A stretch of 64,000 nt of DNA. Origin: JAWXBK01 sp040878185 (lineage in GTDB: Bacteria > Pseudomonadota > Alphaproteobacteria > Dongiales > Dongiaceae). A program made the position numbers and the translations under genes. Position 1 is the stretch's first letter. Each line of letters begins with the position of its first letter. Shown one piece after another: positions 37,131 to 45,610 of the stretch. Where the stretch lies: contig JBBDMS010000035.1 in NCBI GenBank assembly GCA_040878185.1, positions 1 to 64,000 of the forward strand, written 5' to 3'. Under the pieces are notes generated by a model, which had not been told where the DNA came from, did no database searches, and saw nothing but the letters and a program-made list of their open reading frames with translations.

Positions 37131-38105
37131 ATGACCCATGCGTTCCGATTTCACGAGACCGGCGGGGCCGACGTGCTGCGCTGGGAAAAAGTCGATCCGG
37201 GCAAACCGGGGCCGGGTGAGGTCCTGATCCGCAACACCGCTGTCGGCCTCAATTATATCGACATCTATGTGCGCACCGGGCTCTACCCCGCCAAACTGCC
37301 CTCGGGCATCGGTTTCGAGGCGGCGGGCGTTGTCGAGGCGATCGGACCGGGGGTCACCGAAGTGAAAGTCGGCGATCGCGTCGCGCATGAAGGCGGACCG
37401 CTCGGCGCCTATGCCGAAGCGCGCATCATGCCGGCCGCGACCCTCATCAGGCTGCCCGATGCGATCGACGACAAGACCGCGGCCGCGATGATGCTGAAGG
37501 GCATGACGGCCGAGTATCTGATCCGCCGCACCTATCCGGTCAAGAAAGGCGAGACGGTTCTGTTTCATGCCGCGGCCGGCGGCGTCGGGCTCATCGCCTG
37601 CCAGTGGCTGAAGCATCTCGGCGCCATTGTGATCGGCACCGTCGGCTCGAAGGAGAAGGCGGCGCTGGCGAAGGCGCATGGCTGCGATCATCCGATCCTC
37701 TATCGCGAGGAGAATTTCGTCGCGCGCGTGAAGGAAATCACCGGCGGCAAGGGTGTGCCGGTCGTGTTCGACGGCGTCGGCAAGGATGTGTTCCTCGCAT
37801 CGCTCGACTGCCTCCAGCCGCGCGGCATGATGGTCACGTTCGGCAACGCGTCGGGGGCGGCCGATCCGATCAAGCCTTTGCTGCTTTCGCAGAAGGGCTC
37901 GCTCTTTCTCACGCGGCCGACGCTCGCGAGCTACACCGCGACGCGCGACGACCTGCTCGCCTGCGCGCAGGCGCTGTTCGACGTCGTCGAATCGGGCGCG
38001 GTCAGGATCGAGATCAACCAGACCTATCCGCTGAAAGAGGCGGCAGAGGCGCAGCGCGATCTCGAGGCGCGCAAGACGACCGGCTCGACGGTGCTGCTGC
38101 CATGA
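37131..38105 (+). CDS. NADPH:quinone oxidoreductase (zinc-less MDR family)
   Basis: 324-residue medium-chain reductase that reduces quinones with NADPH. It has an N-terminal GroES-like domain (NTAVGLNYIDIYVRTGLYP) and the nucleotide-binding segment VLFHAAAGGVGLIACQWLKH, followed by GTVGSKEKAALAKAHGCD. These match the QOR/zeta-crystallin branch without catalytic zinc. The 4-nt ATGA overlap with the next gene implies translational coupling. Confidence 0.93.
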   Translation: MTHAFRFHETGGADVLRWEKVDPGKPGPGEVLIRNTAVGLNYIDIYVRTGLYPAKLPSGIGFEAAGVVEAIGPGVTEVKVGDRVAHEGGPLGAYAEARIMPAATLIRLPDAIDDKTAAAMMLKGMTAEYLIRRTYPVKKGETVLFHAAAGGVGLIACQWLKHLGAIVIGTVGSKEKAALAKAHGCDHPILYREENFVARVKEITGGKGVPVVFDGVGKDVFLASLDCLQPRGMMVTFGNASGAADPIKPLLLSQKGSLFLTRPTLASYTATRDDLLACAQALFDVVESGAVRIEINQTYPLKEAAEAQRDLEARKTTGSTVLLP

Positions 38106-38722
38106 ACAAGATCGTCAAACTCGATCGCGCCTTTTACTGGGCGACCGCCGACGGGCCGGGGATCGAGCAATGCCGGCTGCGCAGCGACGAAATCGACGAT
38201 GGCTATGTCATGCACGGGCTTGCACTGGGCATCGCCGGCGACGGGCGCGAGAAGGGGAAGCCCTATCGCCTCACCTACAAGCTCAAGACCGACGCCGGCT
38301 GGAACACGCGCAAGGCGGTGCTCGAAGCGCAGATCGGCGACGCGCCCGAGACGACGCGCATCCTGCGCAGCGACGGCAAGGGCCGCTGGAAGGACGAGCA
38401 TGGTGACAGGATCGAGGCGTTCGACGGCTGTATCGACATCGATCTCTGGGCGACGCCGCTGACCAACACGCTGCCGCTGCGGCGGCTCGCGCTGCGCGCC
38501 GGCGGGTTCAAACCGGGCGCGCGCGAGACGATCCAGGTGCTCTGGGTCACCGGCCCGACGCTCGCGATGCAGAAGGCGCCGCAGCATTACACGCTGCAGC
38601 CGCCGGGATCATCGGGCGGCCGCGCCCTCTTCGAGGATGGCACCAGCGATTTCTGCGCCGAGATCGCGCTCGATCGCGACCAGTTCGTCACCGACTATCC
38701 GGGGCTGTTCCGGCGGCTGTAG
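38102..38722 (+). CDS. putative glycolipid-binding protein (PF06475 type)
   Basis: 206-residue protein resembling the putative glycolipid-binding domain family (formerly DUF1089), biological role unknown. Landmarks are RLTYKLKTDAGWNTRKA, FDGCIDIDLWATPLTNTLPL and the tail ALDRDQFVTDYPGLFRRL. It starts inside the stop of the quinone oxidoreductase gene, so the two are co-translated. No signal peptide is visible. Confidence 0.82.
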   Translation: MNKIVKLDRAFYWATADGPGIEQCRLRSDEIDDGYVMHGLALGIAGDGREKGKPYRLTYKLKTDAGWNTRKAVLEAQIGDAPETTRILRSDGKGRWKDEHGDRIEAFDGCIDIDLWATPLTNTLPLRRLALRAGGFKPGARETIQVLWVTGPTLAMQKAPQHYTLQPPGSSGGRALFEDGTSDFCAEIALDRDQFVTDYPGLFRRL

Positions 38723-38753
38723 AGTCTCGCAGCGACAAAGCGAGATACATGCC

Positions 38754-39926
38754 GTGACAAACACCCGGAACGCGGCGCCTCCCTGGTCGGTCGATCCGGT
38801 CGTCGCATGGCTGATCGACGAGGGACGGTTCTTTACCGCGCTGGCGACGCTGACGACGGGTCTCGGCGAGCGCCTGGTCCTGGCCGGCGCGCCGCTGTCG
38901 CGGCTGCGCATTTCCGTGCGCATTCTGCACCCGCTGATAACCGCGCTGTCGGCGGTCTGGGAGCCGGGCGGCGCGCCGACCGAGCCGGTGCATGTGCCGC
39001 ACGGGCTCGAACAGCGTGCCAGCTATATCGGTTCGCCGCTTGAATATGTAGCGCGCACCGGCGGGCCGTTCCGCCGCCGTCTCGCCGACGGCCTCGGGCC
39101 CGACGATCACGCGGTGCTGCACGAGATCGCCGCGACCGGTGCGACCGATTATCTCGCCTTGCTGATGCGCTTCTCCGGCGGCACTCACGGAACGATCGCC
39201 TTTGCGACCGATCGCGCGCAGGGTTTCGAGGATCACGATATCGCGGAGTATGAACGCATTACCCGCGTCCTCGTGCCGATCGTCGAGGCCCGCGTCTGGC
39301 GGCGGCTCGCCGAAACGCTGGCCGACACCTATATCGGGCCGCGCAGCGGACGGCGCGTGCTCGAAGGGCGGATCCGGCGCGGCGATGTCGAAACCCTGCG
39401 CGCGGCGATCTGGTTCTCCGACATTCGCGGCTGGAGCCGCATCGCGAACGAGCGTTCGGCCGACGAGGCGGTCGCCATTGCCAACGATTATTTCGCCCTG
39501 ATCGACACCGCGATCGTCGCAGCGGGTGGTGAAGTGCTGAAGCTGATCGGCGATGCGGTGCTGGCGATCTTTCCGGCGGACACCGCGGACGCAAAAAGCG
39601 AGGGTGCGCTCTGCCGCGCCGCGATTGCCGCGGCATCGACCGCACGGGCGCTGGCGCATGAACGCAAGGCCGGATTCGAGTTCGGCATCGGCCTGCATCT
39701 TGGCGAACTGATCTACGGCAATGTCGGTTCGAAAAGCCGGCTCGATTTCACCGTGATGGGACGCGCCGTCAATTACGCAGCGCGGATCGAAAAGCTGACG
39801 CGCGCACTCGGCGAACCCGTCGTGCTGTCGCAGGCGCTGGCCGACGCCAGCGGTCTTTCCTGCCGCGATCTCGGCGCCCATCCGATCGCCGGCTGGGACG
39901 GGCCCGTGCGCCTCTTCGCGCCGTGA
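38754..39926 (+). CDS. class III adenylate/guanylate cyclase
   Basis: 390-residue protein that should make cAMP (or cGMP) from a nucleoside triphosphate. An N-terminal regulatory region of about 210 residues, possibly GAF-like, precedes the catalytic domain. That domain includes AAIWFSDIRGWSRIANERS (metal-binding Asp), GGEVLKLIGDAVLAIFP and LHLGELIYGNVGSKSRLDF. The start is GTG at 38754; an ATG just upstream is out of frame and stops immediately. No membrane segment is seen, so it is soluble. The signal it reads is unknown. Confidence 0.92.
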   Translation: MTNTRNAAPPWSVDPVVAWLIDEGRFFTALATLTTGLGERLVLAGAPLSRLRISVRILHPLITALSAVWEPGGAPTEPVHVPHGLEQRASYIGSPLEYVARTGGPFRRRLADGLGPDDHAVLHEIAATGATDYLALLMRFSGGTHGTIAFATDRAQGFEDHDIAEYERITRVLVPIVEARVWRRLAETLADTYIGPRSGRRVLEGRIRRGDVETLRAAIWFSDIRGWSRIANERSADEAVAIANDYFALIDTAIVAAGGEVLKLIGDAVLAIFPADTADAKSEGALCRAAIAAASTARALAHERKAGFEFGIGLHLGELIYGNVGSKSRLDFTVMGRAVNYAARIEKLTRALGEPVVLSQALADASGLSCRDLGAHPIAGWDGPVRLFAP

Positions 39927-39930
39927 CGAG

Positions 39931-39955
39931 TCCCATTCTGAGCCTGTCGAGGGAC
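39931..39955. repeat. degenerate copy of the CCTGTCGA intergenic repeat
   Basis: CCATTCTGAGCCTGTCGAGG GACGA, a degenerate copy related to the repeat at 17300-17376. It lies immediately after the cyclase stop. Confidence 0.45.
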
Positions 39956-39990
39956 GAAGGACGGCGTGGCCGCGAGAACGAGCAATGCGA

Positions 39991-40032
39991 CAAAAGAAAA
40001 CGCGGCGGCCCCGTCTTTCAGGGCGCCGCCGT
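39991..40032 (-). terminator. intrinsic terminator of rho
   Basis: On the minus strand CGGCGGC...GCCGCCG forms a GC-rich stem (7 perfect pairs plus further pairs after a mismatch), followed by TTTTCTTTT at 39992-40000. It begins 78 bases after the rho stop codon, in the right orientation. Confidence 0.75.
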
Positions 40033-40109
40033 GCATCATCGCTTGTGGTCGGAACAAGGAGCGCGGGTTCGCCACGATCCGACGCCCTCGCCCGCCGTCC
40101 CGCCCTCGT

Positions 40110-41366
40110 TTACTGGTTCATCGACGAGAAGAAATCGTCGTTGTTCTTCGAATGCTTGAGCTTGTCGATCAGGAACTCCATCGCATCCACGACGCCCATC
40201 GGCATCAGGATGCGACGCAGCACCCACATCTTGGAGAGCCGCGCCTTGTCGACCAGCAGCTCTTCCTTGCGCGTGCCCGACTTGGTGATGTCGATCGACG
40301 GGAAGGTGCGCTTGTCGGAAAGCTTGCGGTCGAGAATGATTTCCGAGTTACCGGTGCCCTTGAACTCTTCGAAGATGACCTCATCCATGCGGCTGCCGGT
40401 ATCGACGAGGGCCGTCGCGACGATGGTGAGCGAGCCGCCTTCCTCGATGTTACGCGCGGCACCGAAGAAACGCTTCGGCCGCTGCAGCGCGTTGGCATCG
40501 ACGCCGCCGGTCAAAACCTTGCCCGATGACGGCACGACAGTGTTGTAGGCGCGCGCCAGACGCGTGATCGAATCGAGCAGGATCACCACGTCGCGCTTGT
40601 GTTCGACCAGGCGCTTTGCCTTCTCGAGCACCATCTCGGTCACCTGCACATGGCGCACCGCCGGTTCGTCGAAGGTCGAACTCACGACCTCGCCCTTCAC
40701 CGTGCGCTGCATGTCGGTGACTTCCTCGGGCCGCTCGTCGATCAGCAGCACGATCAGATAGCATTCCGGATTATTGGCCGAGATCGCATGCGCGATGTTC
40801 TGCAGCATCACGGTCTTGCCGGTGCGCGGCGGCGCCACGATCAGCGAACGCTGGCCTTTGCCCTGCGGCGCGATCAGATCGACGATCCGCGTGGTCATGT
40901 CCTTGACCTTCGGATCGGCGATTTCGATGTTCAGCTTTTCGTCCGGATAAAGCGGCGTCAGGTTGTCGAAATTGATCCGGTGGCGGACCTTTTCCGGATC
41001 CTCGAAATTGATCGTGTTGACCTTGAGGAGGGCGAAGTAGCGCTCGCCTTCCTTGGGCGCGCGGATCTGACCTTCGACCGTGTCGCCGGTCCGAAGGCCG
41101 AAGCGCCGCACCTGCGAGGGCGAAACGTAGATGTCGTCGGGCCCCGCGAGATAGCTCGCCTGGGGCGAACGCAGGAAGCCGAAGCCGTCCTGCAGAATTT
41201 CGAGCACGCCATCGCCGAAGATCGCGGTGTCGTTGTCGGCGAGCTGTTTCAGGATGGCGAACATCATGTCCTGGCGGCGCAGATTGCTCGCGTTTTCGAT
41301 GTTCAGCTCTTCCGCATAGGAGAGCAGCTCGGGTGGGGTTTTTTTCTTGAGTTCCTGGAGGTTCAT
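40110..41366 (-). CDS. rho: transcription termination factor Rho
   Basis: Hexameric RNA helicase that terminates transcription. The 418-residue protein has the N-terminal Rho_N helices (MNLQELKKKTPPELLSYAEE), the cold-shock-like RNA-binding domain (LEILQDGFGFLRSP, then DDIYVSPSQVRRFGLRTGD), Walker A APPRTGKT and Walker B YLIVLLIDERPEE. It lies downstream of hemJ with a 334-base leader. In many relatives mnmE follows rho directly; here it is about 21 kb away. Confidence 0.98.
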   Translation of the reverse strand: MNLQELKKKTPPELLSYAEELNIENASNLRRQDMMFAILKQLADNDTAIFGDGVLEILQDGFGFLRSPQASYLAGPDDIYVSPSQVRRFGLRTGDTVEGQIRAPKEGERYFALLKVNTINFEDPEKVRHRINFDNLTPLYPDEKLNIEIADPKVKDMTTRIVDLIAPQGKGQRSLIVAPPRTGKTVMLQNIAHAISANNPECYLIVLLIDERPEEVTDMQRTVKGEVVSSTFDEPAVRHVQVTEMVLEKAKRLVEHKRDVVILLDSITRLARAYNTVVPSSGKVLTGGVDANALQRPKRFFGAARNIEEGGSLTIVATALVDTGSRMDEVIFEEFKGTGNSEIILDRKLSDKRTFPSIDITKSGTRKEELLVDKARLSKMWVLRRILMPMGVVDAMEFLIDKLKHSKNNDDFFSSMNQ

Positions 41367-41700
41367 GACCCTGTCTCGGTCGTTGGCGGGCGGAGCCGTA
41401 ATGGCCCGGCCGGCGAAGATGGGGGCGGCGAATGCCGGACCCGGGTGGGGAAATCTGCGGTTCGATCCGGTTGCTTTTCCGGTCTGGAGGCCAATCGCAA
41501 CGGCAATCGGTTTGGTGGTGGGGCCGGCATCCGGGGTTTACGGGCCCATGGATTGCCGGATCAGAAAACGGAGAGGGCTTGGAGATCGGCTGCCGGCCCT
41601 CCCTTCGGGCCGGCGGCTTGGCGGGGAACCCCGCTGACGGATTACATGGATAAGCGAAAGCGGGTCGTCAAGTCAAACCCGACCCTAGAGCAAAATTTCC
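41367..41700 (-). promoter_or_regulatory. 334-base leader between hemJ and rho
   Basis: No gene is supported. A perfect 8-bp stem, GCCGGCCC TCCCTTC GGGCCGGC, lies at 41592-41614. It is about 90 bases downstream of the hemJ stop and 226 bases upstream of rho, without a T-run. A repeat fragment (CATGGATTGCCGGATCAG) is at 41549. A long rho leader would allow attenuation as in other bacteria, but no Rho-binding element can be proven by eye. Confidence 0.45.
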
Positions 41701-42135
41701 TCAGAAGGGTTGCACCACCGCAAGAATGACGATGCCGATCAGCAAAATCGTCGGCAGCTCGTTCATCCAGCGATAGAAGCGCGCCGGGTGCCGGTTGGCG
41801 TCGTTGGCGAAGTCCCGCCGCCAGCGCGCGAAGGCGGCATGGAGGATCTGCATCGCGACCAGCAGGCCGAGCTTGGCGTGGAACCAGTGCTGGTCCCAGG
41901 CTTCGGTCAGGAAGGCGAGCCACAGACCAAAGCCCCAGGCTGCGATCATCGCCGGATTGATAATCGCGCGCAGCAAGCGGCGTTCCATCAGTTTGAAGGT
42001 TTCGGACTGGACCGAACCCGGTTCGGCATCGGCGTGATAGACGTAGAGCCGCGGCAGATAGAGCATTCCGGCCATCCAGGCGATGACCGCGACGATGTGC
42101 AGCGCCGTCACCCAGAGATAGAGATCGTTGGTCAT
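41701..42135 (-). CDS. hemJ: protoporphyrinogen IX oxidase HemJ
   Basis: 144-residue inner-membrane protein with four hydrophobic helices that oxidises protoporphyrinogen IX to protoporphyrin IX. It begins MTNDLYLWVTALHIVAVIAW and contains GMLYLPRLYVYH, ERRLLRAIINPAMIAAW and WFHAKLGLLVAMQILHA, including the conserved histidines of the HemJ family. It overlaps hemH by 4 nt, so two consecutive haem steps are coupled (oxidase, then ferrochelatase). Confidence 0.95.
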   Translation of the reverse strand: MTNDLYLWVTALHIVAVIAWMAGMLYLPRLYVYHADAEPGSVQSETFKLMERRLLRAIINPAMIAAWGFGLWLAFLTEAWDQHWFHAKLGLLVAMQILHAAFARWRRDFANDANRHPARFYRWMNELPTILLIGIVILAVVQPF

Positions 42136-43208
42136 TGCGCTTTCTCCATCGCACAGGCACAGCCCGCTTTACAGCGGCGCGCGCCGATATCGTTCACGAC
42201 CGTGCCGGCCTTTGCCGCCAGCGCCTGGCGGACGAGACCGGCGAGACCGGCGATGAAGCGATCGTGAACGCCGACGGTCGCGACCCGCTCATAGGCGGCG
42301 GCTCCCCGCGCTTCGGCCAGATGACGATACTCGATATCGAGCTCGACCAGCGTTTCGGAATGTTCCGACACGAAGGCGAGCGGGACGAGCACGATTGCGT
42401 GGCCCGCCGCTGCCTCGCGCGCGATCGTCTCGTCGGTATAGGGGCCGAGCCATTCGACCGGCCCGACCCGGCTCTGGAAACAGATTTCGTATTGTTCCTC
42501 GTCGCGGTCGTCGCCCACACCGACGCCGATACCGAGACCCGCCGCGATCGCACGCGCCGTCTCGCCGACCTGGTCGGGATAGGGATCGCCCGCTTTGACG
42601 ATCTTCAGCGGCAAACCATGCGCCGAGAACAGCAAACGCAGCCGGCCCTTCGCGCGCGCGCGTCTGATCGGTTCAGCGGCGAGATCGACGATCGCGTCGA
42701 TGAAGCCGGGGTCGGCCGGATAGCAGCAGACCGTGTGCGTCGGCGCGACCAGACCGGCGGCAGCGGCCGCGCGATGCCAGTCGTCGAACGAGCTTGCCGT
42801 GGTCGTCGTCGAGAATTGCGGATAGAGCGGCAGGAGCACGATGCGATCGGGCTTCCAGGCCGCGATGTCGCGCGCGGTCTCGTCGCCAAAGGGGTGCCAG
42901 TAGCGCATCGCGAGGAAGCAGCGGACGGTTTCGCCGCTGCCGCTGTCGAGTCCCGTCTCGAGTGCGGCCTCGAGCGCGCGTGCCTGCGCCTGCGTATTGG
43001 CGAGGATGGGCGACCCACCGCCCAGCGCGTCGTAGATCTTCCGTGCGGTCGGCGCGCGGCGGCGTGCGATCAGCCGGGCGAGAAAGGGCCGCAGGAAGTT
43101 CGGCACGCGCAGGATCGCGGGATCGGAAAAGAGATTGCGCAGGAAGGGCTCGACCGCATCGGGTCGATCCGGTCCGCCAAGATTGAAGAGAACGATCGCC
43201 GCTTTCAT
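42132..43208 (-). CDS. hemH: ferrochelatase
   Basis: 358-residue enzyme that inserts Fe2+ into protoporphyrin IX. It opens KAAIVLFNLGGPDRPDAVEP and has RLLFSAHGLPLKIVKAGDPY with the metal-binding His, and FVSEHSETLVELDIEY near the active site. It lies 52 nt downstream of hemE and overlaps hemJ by 4 nt. The order hemE-hemH-hemJ-rho is common in alphaproteobacteria. All are transcribed away from the putative origin. Confidence 0.97.
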   Translation of the reverse strand: MKAAIVLFNLGGPDRPDAVEPFLRNLFSDPAILRVPNFLRPFLARLIARRRAPTARKIYDALGGGSPILANTQAQARALEAALETGLDSGSGETVRCFLAMRYWHPFGDETARDIAAWKPDRIVLLPLYPQFSTTTTASSFDDWHRAAAAAGLVAPTHTVCCYPADPGFIDAIVDLAAEPIRRARAKGRLRLLFSAHGLPLKIVKAGDPYPDQVGETARAIAAGLGIGVGVGDDRDEEQYEICFQSRVGPVEWLGPYTDETIAREAAAGHAIVLVPLAFVSEHSETLVELDIEYRHLAEARGAAAYERVATVGVHDRFIAGLAGLVRQALAAKAGTVVNDIGARRCKAGCACAMEKAQ

Positions 43209-43260
43209 GGCGCGGCTTTCATGGCGCGGTTTTCATGGTTTGCCGATCATGCCAGATCGT

Positions 43261-44295
43261 TCATCCCGGCCGCCAGTTGCGCACCGCGGCGACCAGTCCG
43301 GCGACATGCTCGGGCGGCGTTTCCGGCACGACGCCGTGACCGAGATTGAACACGAACGGCCCCTGACCGAGTGCGCGCATGATTTTATCGACGCCGTCCG
43401 CCATCGCATTCCCGCCGGCAACCAGCAAGGCCGGATCGAGATTGCCTTGCACGGCCGCATGCGGCTGCAGCCGCGTCCGCGCAAAATCGAGATCGGCCGA
43501 GTGATCGAGCCCGATCGCATCGGGCCGGATCGCTTCGAGATAGGCGAGTGCGTCGTGACCGACCTCGCGCGGAAACACGATCACCGGCACCTGCGGGGCC
43601 TTCGCGCGCAGCCGGTCGACGATCTCGACCATAGGTTCGATCGACCAGCGCCGCCGCAAACCCGATGGCAGGATCCCGGCCCAGCTATCGAAGAGCTGGA
43701 TCACCTCGGCGCCTGCCTCGATCTGCGCCAGCAGATAGTCGACGCTGGCATCGACCAGCCGATCGATAACGCCGGACAAAACCGGATCGCCCTGATGTGC
43801 CATCGCGAGCGGCGTTTCGAACCGGCCGCCGCCACGGCCTTCGATCATATAGGCCGCAACCGTCCAGGGCGCGCCGGCAAAACCGATCAGTGCGACATCT
43901 TCGGGAAGCCGCGCGGCAACGCCGCGTACCGTTGCCATGATCGGCGCCAGATGTTCGACGACGCGATGTGTTTCCAGCGCGCGCATCCCGGCAACATCGC
44001 GGATCGGTGCGAGCAGCGGTCCGATCATTTCCTCGAACCGCAGATGCTGACCCATGGCCTGCGGCACGACCAGAATGTCGGAAAAAAGAATGGCCGCATC
44101 GAGCCCGAACCGTTCGACCGGCTGCAACGTGATCTCGATGGCAAGCGCGGGATCGTAACAGAGCGACAGGAAATCGCCGGCCTTCGCCCGCAGTGCCCGA
44201 TATTCCGGCAGATAGCGCCCGGCCTGGCGCATCAGCCAGATCGGCGGCGGCATGTTCATTTGGCCGCGAAGCGTTTCAATCAGTCGCTTGGTCAT
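43261..44295 (-). CDS. hemE: uroporphyrinogen decarboxylase
   Basis: 344-residue enzyme that decarboxylates uroporphyrinogen III to coproporphyrinogen III. The substrate-binding signature MRQAGRYLPEYRALR is near residue 25, followed by AILFSDILVVPQAMGQ. ATG at 44295 (MTKRLIETLRG) matches family length. An in-frame ATG 36 nt further upstream is possible but would add unsupported residues. hemE borders the putative replication origin, as in Caulobacter and Rickettsia. Confidence 0.97.
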   Translation of the reverse strand: MTKRLIETLRGQMNMPPPIWLMRQAGRYLPEYRALRAKAGDFLSLCYDPALAIEITLQPVERFGLDAAILFSDILVVPQAMGQHLRFEEMIGPLLAPIRDVAGMRALETHRVVEHLAPIMATVRGVAARLPEDVALIGFAGAPWTVAAYMIEGRGGGRFETPLAMAHQGDPVLSGVIDRLVDASVDYLLAQIEAGAEVIQLFDSWAGILPSGLRRRWSIEPMVEIVDRLRAKAPQVPVIVFPREVGHDALAYLEAIRPDAIGLDHSADLDFARTRLQPHAAVQGNLDPALLVAGGNAMADGVDKIMRALGQGPFVFNLGHGVVPETPPEHVAGLVAAVRNWRPG

Positions 44296-44757
44296 GCGGG
44301 AAAAAATCCGGGTTCCACAGGCTTGCTTCACTACAATAAAAGAATCTTAAAGGTAGTTGTTGTAGTGGATGGGGTGGCATCAGGGGGATTGATTTCAGCC
44401 CACAGACTCCCGCAGCGGCGGCTTGCGATCAGGCATCAAGGATAGGCAAACCGCAGGCCCTGGGGATGGGAACGACATCGGGCGGCAGAACCGCTCGCCG
44501 GTATAAGAGGCAACACGGGGATAAAGGGTGGACCGGCCACATCCATCCATGCTTTTCCACCGGGCGGGAAATCGGACTTGCGGCCGGCCAAGGATGGGAC
44601 GATTTTGCAGTCAGCGGGGGTGGATTTTGGCCTTTCCGCCCAACAGGCCGGTTATCCCCGTTAATCCCGATTCCAGCCGGCGCAACCGACATCCCGCCGC
44701 TGCTCCCGAAACTGACGAATTCGCCGTAAGACCGATCTCCCGAAACGACCGGATACG
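44296..44757. other. candidate chromosomal replication origin (oriC)
   Basis: 462-base gap between divergent hemE and the RP001-type regulator gene, the position of the origin in Caulobacter crescentus. It contains an AT-rich patch inside an inverted repeat (CACTACAA at 44329-44336, TTGTAGTG at 44360-44367). Two inverted copies of the decamer TTATCCCCGT (44515-44524 and 44652-44661) resemble DnaA boxes but differ from TTATCCACA at two positions. Core genes on both sides are transcribed outward. Both divergent promoters must also be here. Confidence 0.7.
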
Positions 44758-45603
44758 ATGCCTGACATGACCGAGCATTTTCATCTTCATCTGGTGTCGG
44801 ATTCGACCGGCGAGACGATCAACAGCGTCGCACGCGCCTGTATGGTGCAGTTCGAGGGGGTCGAAGCCGAGGAACATATCTGGACGCTGGTTCGCACCGA
44901 CCGCCAGCTCACCAATGTGCTGCAGGGCATCGAGGCGAAGCCCGGCCTGGTGCTGTTCACCATGGTGAACGAAAAACTGCGCCGCCGGCTGCAGGAGGAA
45001 TGCCGCAAGCTCGAGGTGAGCTGCATTCCGGTGCTCGATCCCGTGGTCGGCGCGCTGGCCGGGTTTCTCGGCCGCGAGGCGAAGGGCCGGCCCGGACGGC
45101 AGCATGAACTCGATGCCGAATATTTCAGCCGCATCGATGCGATGAGCTTCGCGCTCGCGCACGATGACGGGCAGTCGAGCGCCGATTACGACGAGGCCGA
45201 CGTGATCCTGGTCGGCGTGTCGCGCACGTCGAAGACGCCGACCTGCATCTATCTTGCCAATCGCGGCATCAAGGCGGCGAATTTTCCGGTGGTTCCGGGC
45301 GCCCCGTTGCCGGCGGATCTGATCAGCAATCGCCGGCCGCTGATCGTCGGTCTCACCAAGGATCCGGCGCAACTGATCCAGGTGCGGCGCCATCGGCTCA
45401 AGATGATCGCGCAGGACGAGAACACCGACTATGTCGACCCCGAGATGGTGCGCGCCGAGGTGCTCGCCTGTCGCCGCCTCTGCACCAAGAACGGCTGGCC
45501 GGTACTCGACGTGTCGCGCCGCTCGATCGAGGAGACCGCGGCCGCGGTGATCCAGATGCTGGAGCGTCATCGCGGCGGCCGGCCCGCACTCAACGAGGAC
45601 TGA
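44758..45603 (+). CDS. bifunctional PEP synthase/PPDK regulatory kinase-phosphorylase (DUF299)
   Basis: 281-residue regulator that phosphorylates and dephosphorylates pyruvate,phosphate dikinase or PEP synthase. It begins HLHLVSDSTGETINSVARA and has the P-loop-like GVSRTSKTPTCIYLANRG. This is the RP001 homologue that borders the origin in alphaproteobacteria. Start at 44758 or 44767 cannot be separated. It leads a rightward cluster with maf, aroE, coaE and dnaQ, starting about 60 bases after an AT-poor stretch with no clear promoter. Confidence 0.95.
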   Translation: MPDMTEHFHLHLVSDSTGETINSVARACMVQFEGVEAEEHIWTLVRTDRQLTNVLQGIEAKPGLVLFTMVNEKLRRRLQEECRKLEVSCIPVLDPVVGALAGFLGREAKGRPGRQHELDAEYFSRIDAMSFALAHDDGQSSADYDEADVILVGVSRTSKTPTCIYLANRGIKAANFPVVPGAPLPADLISNRRPLIVGLTKDPAQLIQVRRHRLKMIAQDENTDYVDPEMVRAEVLACRRLCTKNGWPVLDVSRRSIEETAAAVIQMLERHRGGRPALNED

Positions 45604-45610
45604 GACCAGG

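Noticed and set aside
44296..44757. Riboswitch or small RNA upstream of hemE
   Set aside because: No conserved riboswitch core or intrinsic terminator could be recognised, and the position is better explained by the origin.
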